NCBI GenBank assembly: GCA_033557835.1 | Contig: JAWQRO010000050.1 | Span: 1 to 64,000, forward strand | Reading direction: 5' to 3' | DNA: 64,000 nt | DNA from: Helochares maculicollis | Taxonomy: Eukaryota > Arthropoda > Insecta > Coleoptera > Hydrophilidae | Shown: one piece after another, positions 34,773 to 47,710 of the stretch | How the letters are laid out: the number at the start of each line of letters is the position of its first letter | How positions within the stretch are numbered: the first letter of the stretch is position 1 | Notes under the pieces: model-generated | What the model was told of the DNA's origin: nothing | The model's database searches: none | What the model saw: the letters and a program-made list of their open reading frames with translations, nothing else | Program-made: the position numbers and the translations under genes

Positions 34773-35713
34773 CTGCAATACATATAAATTAATGTTAATT
34801 TACCTAATACTTCTAATAGATATATGCTAAAGGGTAGATTTTTATGAGCGTGAATATTGAATTTGTTACTAATATTGGAAAATTATGAATATTAAATAAA
34901 TGTATTATTTAAAATAGAGACAGAATTGTTTTTCCATATGTGGCTATTTATATACTTTAATTAATTTCTCTTAACTAGAGAGATTTGCAAAACTCAATAT
35001 GACAGTGACTAAGTTGTGATGAACAAAAATTACCTTTGTGAACTTTTGGCGTTCTGTTTACTGGTTTGCTGTCCCAAGAGTCTACGCCATTGCCAGTCAC
35101 TGGGTTACGGTTTTTCACATCTGAAATTTGAAGAAAATATTACTTTATAACTTTTTAATGTTAGTTTCGCACAGTTGTATTGAATTTGGGATAATGAGAT
35201 TGAGCAGCTTGATTAAACTTAATAAATTACATTTATCTTTACTGACAAAAATGATATTTCCATATAAATTAAGTGAATATGTATTATTCTATTTGGTCGA
35301 TTATAAAAAAAAATACTATATTTATATAAATTTAACTGCGAATGGTAGTTCGCTGTTTAGCAATGCAAAACACTAATTTTTGAGACATCAATGGTATTAA
35401 ACTGTAATCTTGTAGTTTTAAGGATCTATTGAGCTTCAATGTAGGTATAAATGCAGATCTTGGTAAGATTGTCGCTTAATTGGAAATATTTAAACTCTCT
35501 GAGGGAGCATTTAACAGAGATTGCATGATAGTAAACATACCGTGTTTTGTTAAGGAAGCTCTTCTTGGGGTGATATGGTTATCTGGTGTTCCAAATAGGC
35601 GATTGAAAGAGTCATTGTTGCTCGAGTTGCGGCGTGGTGTGTGGCCGTTGGTGGAAGATGGAGATGTGGGAGAGCACAGAACGTTGAAAATGTCACTTGG
35701 TGGATTGCGTACT
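34624..35713 (-). CDS. Jupiter: Jupiter/HN1-type microtubule-associated protein, 3' part
   Basis: Three terminal coding exons on the - strand: 35713-35541, 35120-35034 and 34772-34624, with GT/AG introns and matching phases (2/1, 1/1, 1/stop). They encode VRNPPSDIFNV, a Ser/Pro/Thr-rich stretch, NNDSFNRLFGTPDNHITP, then KNRNPVTGNG and RNPVTGEVYTIV. From memory these match the SNIF, DS.SRLFG.P...ITPG and NPVTGEGY blocks of Drosophila Jupiter, a small basic disordered protein that binds microtubules. The N-terminal exon that should encode the RPPGGGSSDIFG motif was not found up to 64000, so the gene begins outside the window and its upstream intron would exceed 28 kb. Identity is confident; the exact exon set may vary between isoforms. 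Confidence 0.87.
35034..35120 (-). CDS. Jupiter: Jupiter internal exon (first NPVTG motif)
   Basis: The acceptor is CAAATTTCAG and the donor GTAATT. The exon encodes DVKNRNPVTGNGVDSWDSKP and VNRTPKVHK. Its NRNPVTG motif is repeated in the next exon, which suggests an exon-level duplication. Symmetrical phase-1 ends mean it could be skipped without breaking the frame. Confidence 0.82.
35541..35713 (-). CDS. Jupiter: Jupiter internal exon (SDIF / RLFGTP)
   Basis: The acceptor is TTGTTTTCAG before 35713 and the donor is GTATGT after 35541. It encodes VRNPPSDIFNV, SPTSPSSTNGHTPRRNSS, NDSFNRLFGTPDNHITPRRA and SLTKH. The SDIF and DSFNRLFG.P...ITP blocks are the core Jupiter signature. The first base completes a codon from an upstream exon outside the visible set. 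Confidence 0.88.
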
Positions 35714-36698
35714 CTGAAAACAATAAAAATATTTTATTTATAAGTTTTTGCCAATACCAATACAATAAGTATTGTTAATGACCGAAAAATAGTACATGCA
35801 AGAAAGCCGTAGGCAGAGAAGTTATGCTGGTCGATTTCTAAACGGTAATTCTATTTTAAACTATATGATAAATGCACACGATTTAAAAATAGTTGCATTC
35901 TAAAAAGGGTAGTAAATATCCATCACTTGCCTTCTTGTGACGTTTTAAGGTACGAGGGGAGTCGAGGGGCTAAAGGAGTATGTTTGCATGGATTTTAATC
36001 TTTCCGAGGATAAGCATGCGATTTGCATGCGAAATATCGGCCTTTAGGAACTAAGTTATTCAATAAATAAATTTAATACCACCGCCGCCAACACTTTTTT
36101 TGCATACGCGCCTCATTTTATTCCTTGGGCGGCCTTGGCGCTATAATACGCGTAGCTACGGTCACTTCCGTTCTATTTACCTACTTCCTCCCCAGGGTAA
36201 GGATAATCAACCCCCTTTAGACTTTACGAGCTCTGTTTTTGGCAGCTTTGTATTCCAAGCCTAATCTAATATGGTAATTAATTCGCGTTGGATCCAAAAG
36301 CTGTTTTATTAAGTCATAATAACTTTTTAAGTGTTTTTCCGCTTTTTATATTTGTTTATGTGCCTAATCTTATTAGTTATGAGTTATGAGGCTTTAGGTT
36401 GACTTTGAGTTATTCGAAGTTTCGTCGACTATGATTTATATTATATTTTAAACCGAAACACGAAATGTTGATGAATTTAACTTCTTAGAACTGTCTAGAA
36501 AACTGCTTTCTTCGCGAGTTTTATTATTTTATTTATTATTAAATTTATTTTATATTAACCCTCTACTGCATACATTTTTAGAAAAATTTATGTTTCTCTT
36601 ATTCTGTTTGAATGTTATAAGGCAACGAAAGCATGATAATATAATAATAAATTAATGAATAGTGATGGTTATTGTTTTACTGTTCTCAAATGGGAACT

Positions 36699-37139
36699 TC
36701 ATACTAATACAAGTACAAAACTAAGAAAAATATGCTCGCAAATACAAAAATAAAAACTGTTAGGCCTATATTTCATATTAAAATCTCGAAAATAAATTTT
36801 CTGATTATATACATGAAAGTGTATGTATAATTTCATGCTCATTACTCTTGACTTTCCATTGCTTCCAGTCACTTTACTCCATTGCTTCTTCTCTGTCCAC
36901 AAAGACCGGTGTTTGGTATGATTACTTTGAATATCCATGGTTGGTATCGGCTCTTTACATTGTCTTTTTTGAAGAGTTTGATTTATATCAGTAGTTCCAG
37001 GTCGACCCGTTTGTATAAAATTTTGTATATTGCATATTTTTGACTCTTCTATTTCAAATTCTAAAAGAGAAACAATTATGTTCTCCTGCTGAAGTAGCAT
37101 TATTTTATTTAAAAGGAAATAGTTTACCAATTGGTGCAT
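36699..37139 (-). pseudogene. piggyBac-like transposase C-terminal relic
   Basis: A 146-codon - strand frame. At residues 44-113 (36801-37010) it has TGRPGTTDINQTLQKRQCKE, HRSLWTEKKQWSKVTGSNGK and MKLYIHFHVYNQ. The spacing matches the piggyBac tail: a GRPSTSD-like linker, then the RC..C.....R..T..C..C...LC...CF..YH zinc-binding segment. Most of the expected cysteines are replaced (for example SLW for a C..C pair), so the domain is dead. Upstream catalytic regions were not recognised. Confidence 0.5.
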
Positions 37140-40100
37140 CTATCGTAAGGTAAAATAATAACAATAATGTCATTTTTCACTTTTTAGTTCGATAGGGTAA
37201 AGTTCTAGACGAAGAAGATCTCCACATACGACGATTATATTTTTTGCACACTATTTATTAATGCAGGTTTTCTGGCTGTAAAAATCGATTTACCATCCAT
37301 CCGTTGCACAATATGCTAAGGTAGGTTTTGAAACTTTGCACAACATGAATATTTACATTATCCACTTATTTATTGCACACCTTTATGGTTCCCTTGCTGT
37401 GTGTTTTCATATTCTTTTCTGCTTGACTAGAAAAGTACTGACGGAGATGTATTCTCATAGTTCCTCCATTTTAAAATTTCGAAATATTTTGAGATGTATG
37501 TTATCACGTGTTAACTAGAAAAATAGTTGACTAAATATTTTGTAAATGATAACCTTAGAAACTGTTTTAAACATTCGTATTATTGTGTCGATGGCTATAA
37601 TTAAGTTTGGTTCTTCGTCATAGCTTTTTTGACTGCTTGCTTTTTCAAAATTATATCATTTGAAGCAACCTACATTTTTTTAACTTTGTTTGTGAGGATT
37701 CTTTGGAGTTGCAGGCTTAACCTTCTTTTAATAGTTCTTATAAGTTACAACGCAGGCTTTTATGGAAATTGAAAATTTTGATTCGTCACTATGAACATGC
37801 TTTATTATTTGTATTGCTTTTGTGAACTTTGGATATATTCTTTAATAAAGGTGTAAAATTCTTTTTAGCTTCTCAAAACGATTACAATTCATATTGTCTA
37901 CACTTAAGGCAATTGTTGTGTTTGTATTATATTTCTAGAGTCTTTTTATTCGAGTAACACTGTTCCGTTGCTTCGAAAGCTGGGAATAATTCTTATAAAG
38001 CAATTCCATCTTCATCATTCTATTCAGTAGAGTCTAGCATTTTTATTTTTATCTTTTTTTTACATTATCAAACTCTTCTGCAAGTTCTGCATCATCACTA
38101 TCTGTTGATATATCCCGTACAGTGAGTTGAATTATATTAAAAGTTCATATTCATGTATGCAAGTATAATAATTAATATTACATTATAAAAATATACATAT
38201 TGCAATGAATTATTTCAATAAAAAAATTTAACGATACAAAACAAAACTCAGAGTTAATTCAGTATAAAGTAATAGTTTTAAAAGCAACATTTTTAAATAA
38301 TTAAACAATGGAATATTCGAAAGTGTTCCCAATCCGGAACTGAATGCAATAAATGGATAAATATTTAAACTTGTCATATTTTCTTTATTAATATTAAATA
38401 ATGAAATCACAGAATCGGCTATTGTTAATGAAAATGGCTTAAGTTAACCTAAATCACCTCCATGCCTATGTGTATCGCACATCAAATTAAATAAGTAGCA
38501 TTGCATTTTCTGTATCGATTATATAAACGTTTCGTTTCGAGCCAAAGCAAGCCTCAGCATGAGCAAAATGTTATTTTCCCATAGTTTCAATAGATTCAGT
38601 CAACACCATATGGACATCATATAATCCATAGACAATTTTTGCCAATTGGGATTGCTGTATTTGCTGCAAATATCTTCTAACGCGTTACCAAATTGGCTTA
38701 ATTGCACAATGGAGCTAATGTTCGCACTTGAAAGAGCCTCAGCTATCACGATCATAATAACTGCGTGCATGGCGTTTATGGTTAATGCGGTGCATTTATT
38801 CCATTTGTGGGAAGAATTAAAATATTGAATTAAAAGCCTCGACTTAGTGGCCACGTTCTTTGACTTTTGACATTAATCATGTTACGACTAGAACGAAGAT
38901 GAGGATGAGTCAAAAAGGTCGTTGATCTACTTGAAATTTTTGCAACCTATATTGTTTACAACTGGAATGAATCCCATTTTTCACATTTTCTAATTCGTCT
39001 AGGAACTAATGTTAAAATTTTGAATTTCGAACTTCTAGTTCCATGATTCATTGAAATGATATCGAGGGGGAAAACCACAAACAGGAAGGCATCTGAACTG
39101 TGTGTACGTGCTTCAATAATTTCTCCAGGTCGAGGCCGAAGCTTTTTCTAGCGCTGTTCTTCAATCTTCTTCAGTCTTCAATAGAAAAAAATTGATGAAC
39201 TAACCGGGCAGTCGTGCATACAAGGCCGTGACAGGTTAAAAAATTAATAGATGCTATAGAAAGAACGCATTCTCTCGCGTATGAAACAAGATGTCTGTAA
39301 TCAGTAGACCGAAAATTTTAAGTAATTGGAATCTAACTGTATGGAGTTTGATTAAATTATAGGAGATTTTATTTATTACTTATTCTATTATTTTTTGAGC
39401 TTAATGCTTATTTGTTTTGAATGTGTCTACGCCTTTCTACTTGACCCACTTTTAGTCAGTATTTAAGAAGAGTACAAAACGATTAAGTGTGGTGAATTCG
39501 ATGATTGAACTACATATATTATTTTTATTAGATTGGAGGCATTTGCAAAAAATGTATTAAAAGTAAAAAGGCTCGTCTCTTTTATGTTATGTTCAAATTT
39601 TTAGCTCAGTTTGTCGAGAATCTAAAATCTTTGTATATTAGCCAGTGTAGATTCATTTTTATTATCTATAGAAGACTTACTCTGCATTAAAAAAGTGTTC
39701 TTAAATTGCATCACGTGCGTACCGCCCCATTATCCAAACGAAGAAAAGGCGACACAAACTGGGGTGTCCGAAAATCACTTAGGGTGGACACGCCTTGTAA
39801 TAGGACATCATTAGCTTAATGCGTGCATGATTCATATAGATGCGGGGGAACTGCGGTTGTTTTTTTGTGAATGTAATATAAAAAGTTCCCTAAAGCCCCA
39901 GGCTATCAGAAATAAGAAAAGTTCGATAATGGTGCTTTAAGTGTTCGGAGCGGAGTCACTTCCAATTACATCGCTACGATAGCCAACTTGACGCAATTGA
40001 TGATGATGTTTGGACATATGATTAATGGAAATTTAATTTATATTTAAAGTATACACAAGAAAGCTTGTGTACACACTTTGTCAATACGTGCAGCTCTTTG

Positions 40101-40231
40101 ACATTCAAGCCTTTTCACCAAGCTCCCAGGGTTCCAGTATCTATTTATTGGCGTTCAAAGGATGTCTCACGACGCTTGGCGTTTATTGAATGAAGGCTTT
40201 ATTCGTTAGCTACAGAACTGGTTTTCTGAGA

Positions 40232-40270
40232 AGATGCTTTTGCGTTTGAAAGATGCTTTTGCGTGTCGTG
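40232..40270. repeat. Short tandem duplication
   Basis: AAGATGCTTTTGCGTTTGA is followed by AAGATGCTTTTGCGTGTCG. The 15-bp core AAGATGCTTTTGCGT is identical in both units. Confidence 0.75.
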
Positions 40271-42334
40271 GCAAAACCTATACAGGAAGGCTTCATGGTT
40301 GTCAACTATATTTAGAAATATATTTTAAAGAACTCGCTTTATTCACCGACACTCGTTGGAAAGAAAATTAAACTGAGTGAGAAGTGCAGTTTTTCCACAA
40401 ATTATTATAAGCAGATTAGGTGCGTTTACCGGGTTAGTCTTAACTTTGTGACTATTATCTTGTTTAGGTTTAGTTTTTCTTTTAATTGGTTAAAATGTTT
40501 TTACCAAAGCCAGTTCTATATATTAGAAACATATGTACTTGCTTATATGTTTTTTTATCTACGGTTTTAAGCATTTTAGATGTCTATGTACACTTATAAA
40601 CAAATCTTCCCCTTCAAATTAATTGTCTTTCACGTTAAATTGTACTTTTAATATTCAATTGGTGCTGTTCAACTCAACAGGGTTAAATTATGATGATTAT
40701 TTTACATGTTTCAGAAGAAAATGTTATTTTATTTATTCTTGCAGATTTAGTGAACTAAAATAAACCCAAAAATATATTATATTGTAAAAAGTTATAGTAT
40801 AGGTATTAAAATGTAAACAATCTTGCTATAAATTTTAATTGTGACGACCTGTCGTTGCTGTTTCATGTGGAAATGGTTTGATTTCTACCTAGACTTCAAA
40901 CTTTGTGTATTAAAAGATAACTATGCACTGGAAGATTTAAAAATTCATTTAATGAACGTTCTTTACAGATTCCTTGAGAGTGAAATCTTTTAGGCACAGA
41001 AAAATTTCACTGATTTTGTTTGGTGTTACATGACGATACAAAAGGTAATGATTTGTTTCAGACATGTCTTCTTTTGTATTGTTTTAATACAATATCAACG
41101 CGATAGAAAACTTTTATTTACATACATTTTTTCCACCGAAAATGAATACATATTAAAAGACTGCGATTTTATCTTTAAAACATATCTTCTTGCTGAATTT
41201 GAAGTCGTTTTCACTGATATTAGAGCCTTTACCTATTCTGAAGATACAAACTTTTACATTCACTTCTATTTGTTTTTGTTAATGCAGCCTAGTATTGATC
41301 AATGTAATGTAATTTATATATTTTCCTTAAATTAAAACCCAAAATGAAAATTTAAAATTAAAGTAGTTATGTTCGTGACATAATTATATTGGTTTCAATT
41401 AGTTTATACCGTGGAAACTAAGCCTAAGGTGTGGATGCCAATAAACCGGTAAATTATTTAATCTTCTTAGCTCTACATACGCTATTAAGTTCACAATAAA
41501 ACCTTAAGTTATAATTGGAATTAATTAATATCATTACACATAAGTACCTAGTTCCCATGGAACCATTAGATAAAAATAAATAAAATAAAATGCTGTCTTA
41601 GCTGTGTGGCCGAGTTCTTTAACTATATATGTATAGGGTACCTATAAAGAGTTACGACCTAAAAAGACTTCCAGCTAACTTTCCAATGTCCAATTTTTCA
41701 TCTTCATTGGCCCGAGAAATATAACTCATAGTAAAAATAATTTTCCAGCTTCAGAAATACATTTCTGTGTCACATTTTATAATGTATACCAGCCATAACC
41801 TTACCATATATGCACCAAATGACTAGATGTGAGTATTTTTAGTAAAAAGTGTTGATTTTATTGCCATAAAATAATGGTGCAATCGCGCGCGAGGACGACA
41901 CTGCATGAACAACTAACAAACGGAGGATTTATTTCAGGATCGCGTGTTAAAATTTTTATTCGACTTTATTTCGCAATTTATGATGTCAAAAATAGGCAGT
42001 TATATTCGGGGAAATTCATTATAATCCCAAAAAAATTCCTAACCCTATTATATTGGAGTTTATTTATAAATTTTATTGCAGGGCTGGAAGTTTTAAAGTT
42101 AAGTTGTTTCAATCTCTCGCACGGCCGTAAAACTTTTAAAACGCGTCTCGTTCTCTAACCTTATTTATATTAGAAAACACCCCATAAACTTGCGTCGAAA
42201 CATTACCTTTGGAATTGAGTGAGATGTAAAGAGATAAACTGCGAAGGCACCTTATAATCTAATTATAGACTTGAAGTTAGGATCGAAAAAGGAAAGCACG
42301 AACCGTTCATGTCCCACGCCTTTTCAGACAAATT

Positions 42335-42600
42335 GTAGAAGCTAGAAGTACATGCTGAGCTATAAGTACACACCGAGCTAAAAGTACAGGGATTTGTAGC
42401 CCTACATCCAGACTGGACTACAATTAGACTGGTCCTCAAGCAGCCAGGGCTACATGTAGATAAAGTTCTGAGCCCCAAGCAGACTAGGTTACAACCAGAT
42501 GGCAGTACAAGAAAACTGGATTACAAACTGACTCAGTTTCAAGTAGGTAATATACCATAAGTACAGACTGTACCGCAAGTTTAGACAGTACAATAAGAAG
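42335..42600. repeat. Degenerate minisatellite, about 18-bp unit
   Basis: Three adjacent 18-bp units open it: GCTAGAAGTACATGCTGA, GCTATAAGTACACACCGA and GCTAAAAGTACAGGGATT. They are followed by looser repeats of GACTGGACTACAA, GACTAGGTTACAA and AACTGGATTACAA, with AAGTACAGAC near the end. No gene. Confidence 0.6.
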
Positions 42601-45070
42601 AGGCCGCGAGATTCATATTCCAGTAAATCAAAGAATCCATTTGATGCATGCGTCTGCGTTTTTCATCACCTTATAGAGAGGAAGAAAAACGAAGAGAGTG
42701 TTATGCGTACAGGGATTTGAATGTTTTCATGCGTGACACACTGACATTGGTTCGTATTAAACGCGGAATTCAATTCGAGATTTACCTTTTCTCTCACGTA
42801 ACTTAATTATTCTAAATTCTTGCAGAAACGGACTGTTATGGATCTAATTAAAAAATTCTTTCGTCGAGATTTTTTTGCTAAACGGAAAAGAGCCGCGCTG
42901 TTCTGGGTTCTTGGCCATTTTTGGATAAGCTTTCTTTACACGATCCGACAAGAGCCGCTTTTTAACAATTTGGATAACATCGTAACCAAGTGCGACTAAA
43001 AGAATAACCTCTCAGAGTATTTCCGTATTTAAATTGCCAGGTAAATATTAGAGACATTCGCAATTCATTGTTTGGAATATTTGTAAGCTATGCTTGATTT
43101 ATTTATTTATTATGTATTTTATTGATGGATTTACAGTACCTTCAGAACAGAAGTTGATAAAAATAAACCACATCAATATATTTTGAGGCCAGCCATCAAA
43201 ATGGCCACATTTCATTTATTGGCTAAAGACCTATACTTAAATACCCTACCCACCGATGATCTTATTCCACCTCCTTAATTTAACCTTCCAATTTATAAAG
43301 CGGATTGTCTTTCTAAAATGATAGGAATCTTCCTCGCTCAATTAGTTTATAAACTAACAGAAAAGGTGTGCCCCATCGACAACTGCGACCTTTTTAACTC
43401 CTGTTTCGCTTCAGAAGCTACCTTGGCAATGACAATCATAAATTTAATAACAGCCCGAAGGCATTTCCGATCATCCATTACGCGGGGAATATCCCAGGCA
43501 GATATTTATCGAAAGTAGCTGGTACGTATCGAAACCGAAGTAATAAGCAATCCTAATTAAAAAGTAAACCAATTTAAAATTTTTAACAGATTACAGGAAA
43601 TCGATGTCAAGGCGGATATTTTTATACACTTAAAAACAAATTAGCCGGCTCCTTTGAAATCAGCATCCCGAAAAAATCAGTTTGAGGACTAAAACCAGTT
43701 GAAAAGGCTAATTACAACCCAGCATTAACAATAATCATATTTTCAACAAAGACTAACCTAGCAATTACATAACGTTTTTATTTTAATTGCCTTTAAGTGA
43801 TTAATTTGCAACCTTCGTTTCGTTCCTTAACATTTTCGGCAGTAATTACCCGAAAATTTCTTCTATTAACAACAACATGTATTGAAGCCCAAACAAGCAA
43901 CGATTTATCAATCCAACCTCACTTGCAAGCGAATTAAAACAGAATTTCACTTACATCTCTAACAATGGTTTAACCAAACAATTCCACTCTTGATTCGAAT
44001 TTTGTAATCACATTACGAAACAATGCTGATGGAAATAATGCTCTAAGAATTCTTAGTTTTCACGCTATTATGGCAACAGCTCAAAAGAATAACCCATAAT
44101 TTATAAATTCCTTCAAGCTCACATTCATACTACATAAAACGCCATAAAATTTATAATTTCCTAGTGTTTTACCGCTAGTTCCTAACGTAATACAACGAAA
44201 AGAAAGAACAAAAGAAATTATTTATTTTCTTGTGTCATTTGACATAATGGCATTTTTTTGGGCCACATATTGCATAATTTCGTACCTGTTTGTCTTATTT
44301 AATATGAAAGGGACTGATTTAAATATGAATTTGTTTGAATTAATATGAATGAAGCGACGCATTCGCATAGAGAATATCGATCGTTTTTTATAAATATGGG
44401 GGGTTACTGAACTTTAGAAGTCAATAATACTATTATTGCATTATGTATGATCCTATTTTGTAATTATCCTTACTAACTGACATAAGTACTTGCGCTCAGC
44501 TCGTCTTATTGATTTGTTTACTAAACTTGCACGATATGCATCAGGAAAAGTAAATTTACATACAATTCCTCTTGTAATACGAAATGGTGCTTGCATTCAT
44601 ACAATATTCAGTGCTAATGCTAAATATTTATGCATGTAGTACGGACTTAGACTCAAGTCGTATCCTCCGCGGTCTGCGACCCTTCGCGATAAATCGTGTT
44701 GTAATATTTACTTAAACAAAGTTGACATTCCGCCCCTTTAATTTAAATTGAAAGGATGTAAGAGCCATTAAATAATAATTGTGTTTGTGAAAATGTCACC
44801 TCCTCTTATCTGGGGTTATTAGTGAGCTTTGCTTTAGGAGGATTACCAGAGTAGATTGTTGAATAATCTGGGATGGAGTTTTGTTTGTCTTTTATTTTCC
44901 GAAGCTGGTTCGCATAGTTAGCGCGGCTTAAATCATATATTTTTCTATAATACATAGAGTAACTTTGTATCTGAAACTAATCATCAACAATATATATTTC
45001 TGAACAAAATTATAGTTCAAGTAAGAGTTAAAACTACTAGATTATTGCCTCTTTAATCAATATTTTCAAC

Positions 45071-45366
45071 ATGATTGGTTCAGAGCAAGATATCATCAGA
45101 GATTGCATAGAATATGTAATAACTCAACTATCAGAAAACGTAAGCTATTTATTCCTTGGAGTTATTATTTAATTGCTTGTTTCATTATATTATTCTTTAA
45201 TAAACCCTACTTGAGTACTACTATCAATCAATTGCATTACTATATATGTATTACAAATCTCACATGAAAAATATGGCAAAATAAACAAAGTTTTTTTAAA
45301 TACATTTTTTTACAGTTAATACTTTTTTCCTTATTATTGAAACGACATGGGAATTCATTAAAATGA
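45071..45366 (+). other. Possible two-exon micro-ORF (39 residues)
   Basis: ATG at 45071 opens MIGSEQDIIRDCIEYVITQL and SEN, followed by a GTAAGC donor at 45140. A strong acceptor (ACATTTTTTTACAG, ending 45315) continues in phase 0 as LILFSLLLKRHGNSLK and TGA at 45364. The splice signals are good, but a frame this short can arise by chance in AT-rich DNA. No family recognised. Confidence 0.15.
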
Positions 45367-45669
45367 TGAACATCTATACCTTTAGCTGAACAATAAAATT
45401 TTGTCTGAAAATCAAGTCCAAGCAATTTACGTCTTGTTTGTTTCTATTTTTCTTGCTGAAAAATCTCGTGAAAATTTAAGAAATATATCTTGTTTGTCCT
45501 TTTTTACGAAGACTCCCAAAATGTGTCTGAATCATTAAAATCATGGTAATTAAAAATACGACACTAAAAGAAATTTAAAATATTATTAATTTAGTTCAAA
45601 TAAAGCACAAAAGTTGAAAACGTAGCACCTAAGCGTTTAGCAAACCGGTATTTTTGTGTTTATATTACA

Positions 45670-46051
45670 TAGTTTCTGAATTGAAAGCAATTATTAGTGT
45701 CACGTCGATGGCCAACGCTCCTAAGAACGAAATGAAGTCTGGTGATTTAATGGATTTACCTATAATAATTCCTCTTAGTATCAACAAGAAAATGGCAGAC
45801 GTTGCAGGGTTGTTATTAGCTGTTACAGCAACCCCATCCTGTTCGTGCAAGTAATTGCGAGGGTCGTGAGAGAGTCGCCAACACCCTCGACCAAAGAATC
45901 CATTCCTAGGTTTGTAGAAACCAACTGGCAAAAATCAGGAAAATTTCCCTTTGTAAAGAGAAGCGAGGAAGACAGCAAGATATATTTGGTTCAGCTATCT
46001 GACCAATGTGAGGTTAGTACAGCATTATTAGAACTGGTGAAGCATAAATAA
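45670..46051 (+). other. Possible coding relic or orphan exon, frame broken
   Basis: Two overlapping + strand frames are open. One reads SELKAIISVTSMANAPKNEM through LLLAVTATPSCSC and stops at 45852. The other, one frame over, contains RVVRESPTPSTKESIPRFVE, TNWQKSGKFPFVKRSEED and LSDQCEVSTALLELVKH, with TAA at 46049. Together they look like one coding region broken by a frameshift or a small intron. The - strand is also open across 45665-45931, so the strand is not certain. No family recognised; a transposon relic is possible. Confidence 0.2.
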
Positions 46052-46557
46052 ATGCAAATAGTAAATATAAATATTGTAGTTAATGTAAATAGTACGACAA
46101 AAATAAATAAGTGGCACATCTTGTTCTATAATTGTTATGACATTAAAAGGAAGCAAGATTATATTATATTATGAGGAAAAATAAATCGTTAAATTTTATA
46201 CGTATCTGGTTAATTTATAAAAGATCGAATTAGGCTAACATAGGGCTATCGTATGTTCTTAATTATAGTTAGTGATACAATGACGTTTAAGCATGAAATT
46301 ATTCCGTTCTCTCTGTCTTTCCTTTCTTAACTTTGCACAGGTAGATAGGTAGGTATTGGTATCAGGACGATTTGATGTGTGTCGCCTGTCCTTCCGGCCG
46401 TCACACTTTAGATGCAGTTAATCGTCACATCCGAGCTTATTCTTTTAAAATGGCAGGATATGCACTCGAATACTCGGACAACAATCCGTTTTGCCGCACC
46501 GTAACGCTTTGTGCTGCTTTATAAGTACCGACACGAAGTAGATGGAGACGGAGAGGC

Positions 46558-46588
46558 ACCTTGTTACGAAGTACCTTGTTACGTAGTG
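46558..46588. repeat. 15-bp tandem duplication
   Basis: ACCTTGTTACGAAGT is followed directly by ACCTTGTTACGTAGT, with one mismatch between units. Confidence 0.8.
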
Positions 46589-47269
46589 AACTGAACTTAA
46601 TTGAAATTACATTTCATTCGCAACTTCCCCTCTGCTTTTTTTCCGACGTTTTTAGCTTGTCTTGATGGAATTAAGACGTCTGCATAAAAGGCTGTTGTTG
46701 AGAATGTTACTGCGGAAAGCGGTGCTTTTTACAATATTCCTACCGACCCGATGTTAGTGCAGTGCACTTACCAGACAATTAATGGTTACCTAAGACAATA
46801 ATGGCGTAAAGTGCATGGTCTACACTCAATGTGATACGAGGGGAATTAACAATGGTTTACACATTCCAGGCAAATTAGCGTCATAAAACGAGGAATGTAA
46901 AATTAGCACTCCATTTAATTGAGAGGAAACAGTTCCTTCTTATTTGTGACATGTTCAGATTTCTGTATCGATATGGCTATAATTTTTTCAGAAACACTCC
47001 GTGTTATAAATATCATGATACATATAACACACGCTTGATATATGATTGAAGCAAGGATAAAGTAGAAAAAATTAAAAAAATAATTTCTGTTTTTTTCTTC
47101 TTTTTCCTTTACTGCAACAACAATACTTTAATTGTCTATGAAATTACATACCTCAGATCCCTAAGTTTGTATGAATTCAATACTGTAACATTTGTAAGAT
47201 TCTTTTGGCAGTATATGAAACACAAAACCCCCTATTCATTCATATAATACAATGCTATATAATTTTAAT

Positions 47270-47710
47270 GCAGCAATGAATGAGCTTGTCACTATTAACT
47301 TAAGAGCATCAAAGAAAAAGATGCTTACATTATAAATGCAAAATATTTCCTCACAAAAAATAAAATTCTCAGATAAAGCACAAGTTTTTAATCCAACGTA
47401 CAGGATGCAATCTACACAGTTTCGATCTAGTGATGAGCAAAAACATGGTGATTGCAATTAGTAATTTCCCTATCGTCTAACGGTATACCGTACCAAAATT
47501 ACAGCTTTTTCAAGCAGAAAATAACACACTTCAAGTTACTAAGTTATTAACGAGTGAGCTTATCAGTATCTATTTAACAGCTAAAAACAAAAAGATGCTA
47601 ACATTACACATGCAAAATATATTGTTTTTATAAAAAACAAGGTTTTTTAATATACAGGAAGTTTCGATTAATGAGGTGGTTCTGATGGAAAAACGAGGTA
47701 ATTGGGAACT
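47270..47710. repeat. Local direct duplication, two diverged units
   Basis: Unit 1 (about 47270-47465) and unit 2 (about 47550-47710) share AAAAAGATGCTTACATTATA / AAAAAGATGCTAACATTACA, ATGCAAAATAT, GTTTCGAT..A.TGAGG-like and AAAC..GGT.ATTG blocks in the same order. The offset is about 275 nt at the start and less toward the end. Confidence 0.6.

Noticed and set aside
34541..34783. 80-codon - strand frame over the Jupiter terminal exon
   Set aside because: It is out of phase with the conserved NPVTGEVYTIV frame and is a shadow of it.
35550..35765. 71-codon - strand and 87-codon + strand frames at the Jupiter internal exon
   Set aside because: Neither carries the SDIF/RLFGTP motifs. The frame with those motifs lacks a Met because it is an internal exon.
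41820..41833. TGACTAGAT match to the seed of insect miR-279
   Set aside because: No hairpin partner was seen in the flanks, and a 9-nt match is expected by chance in 64 kb.
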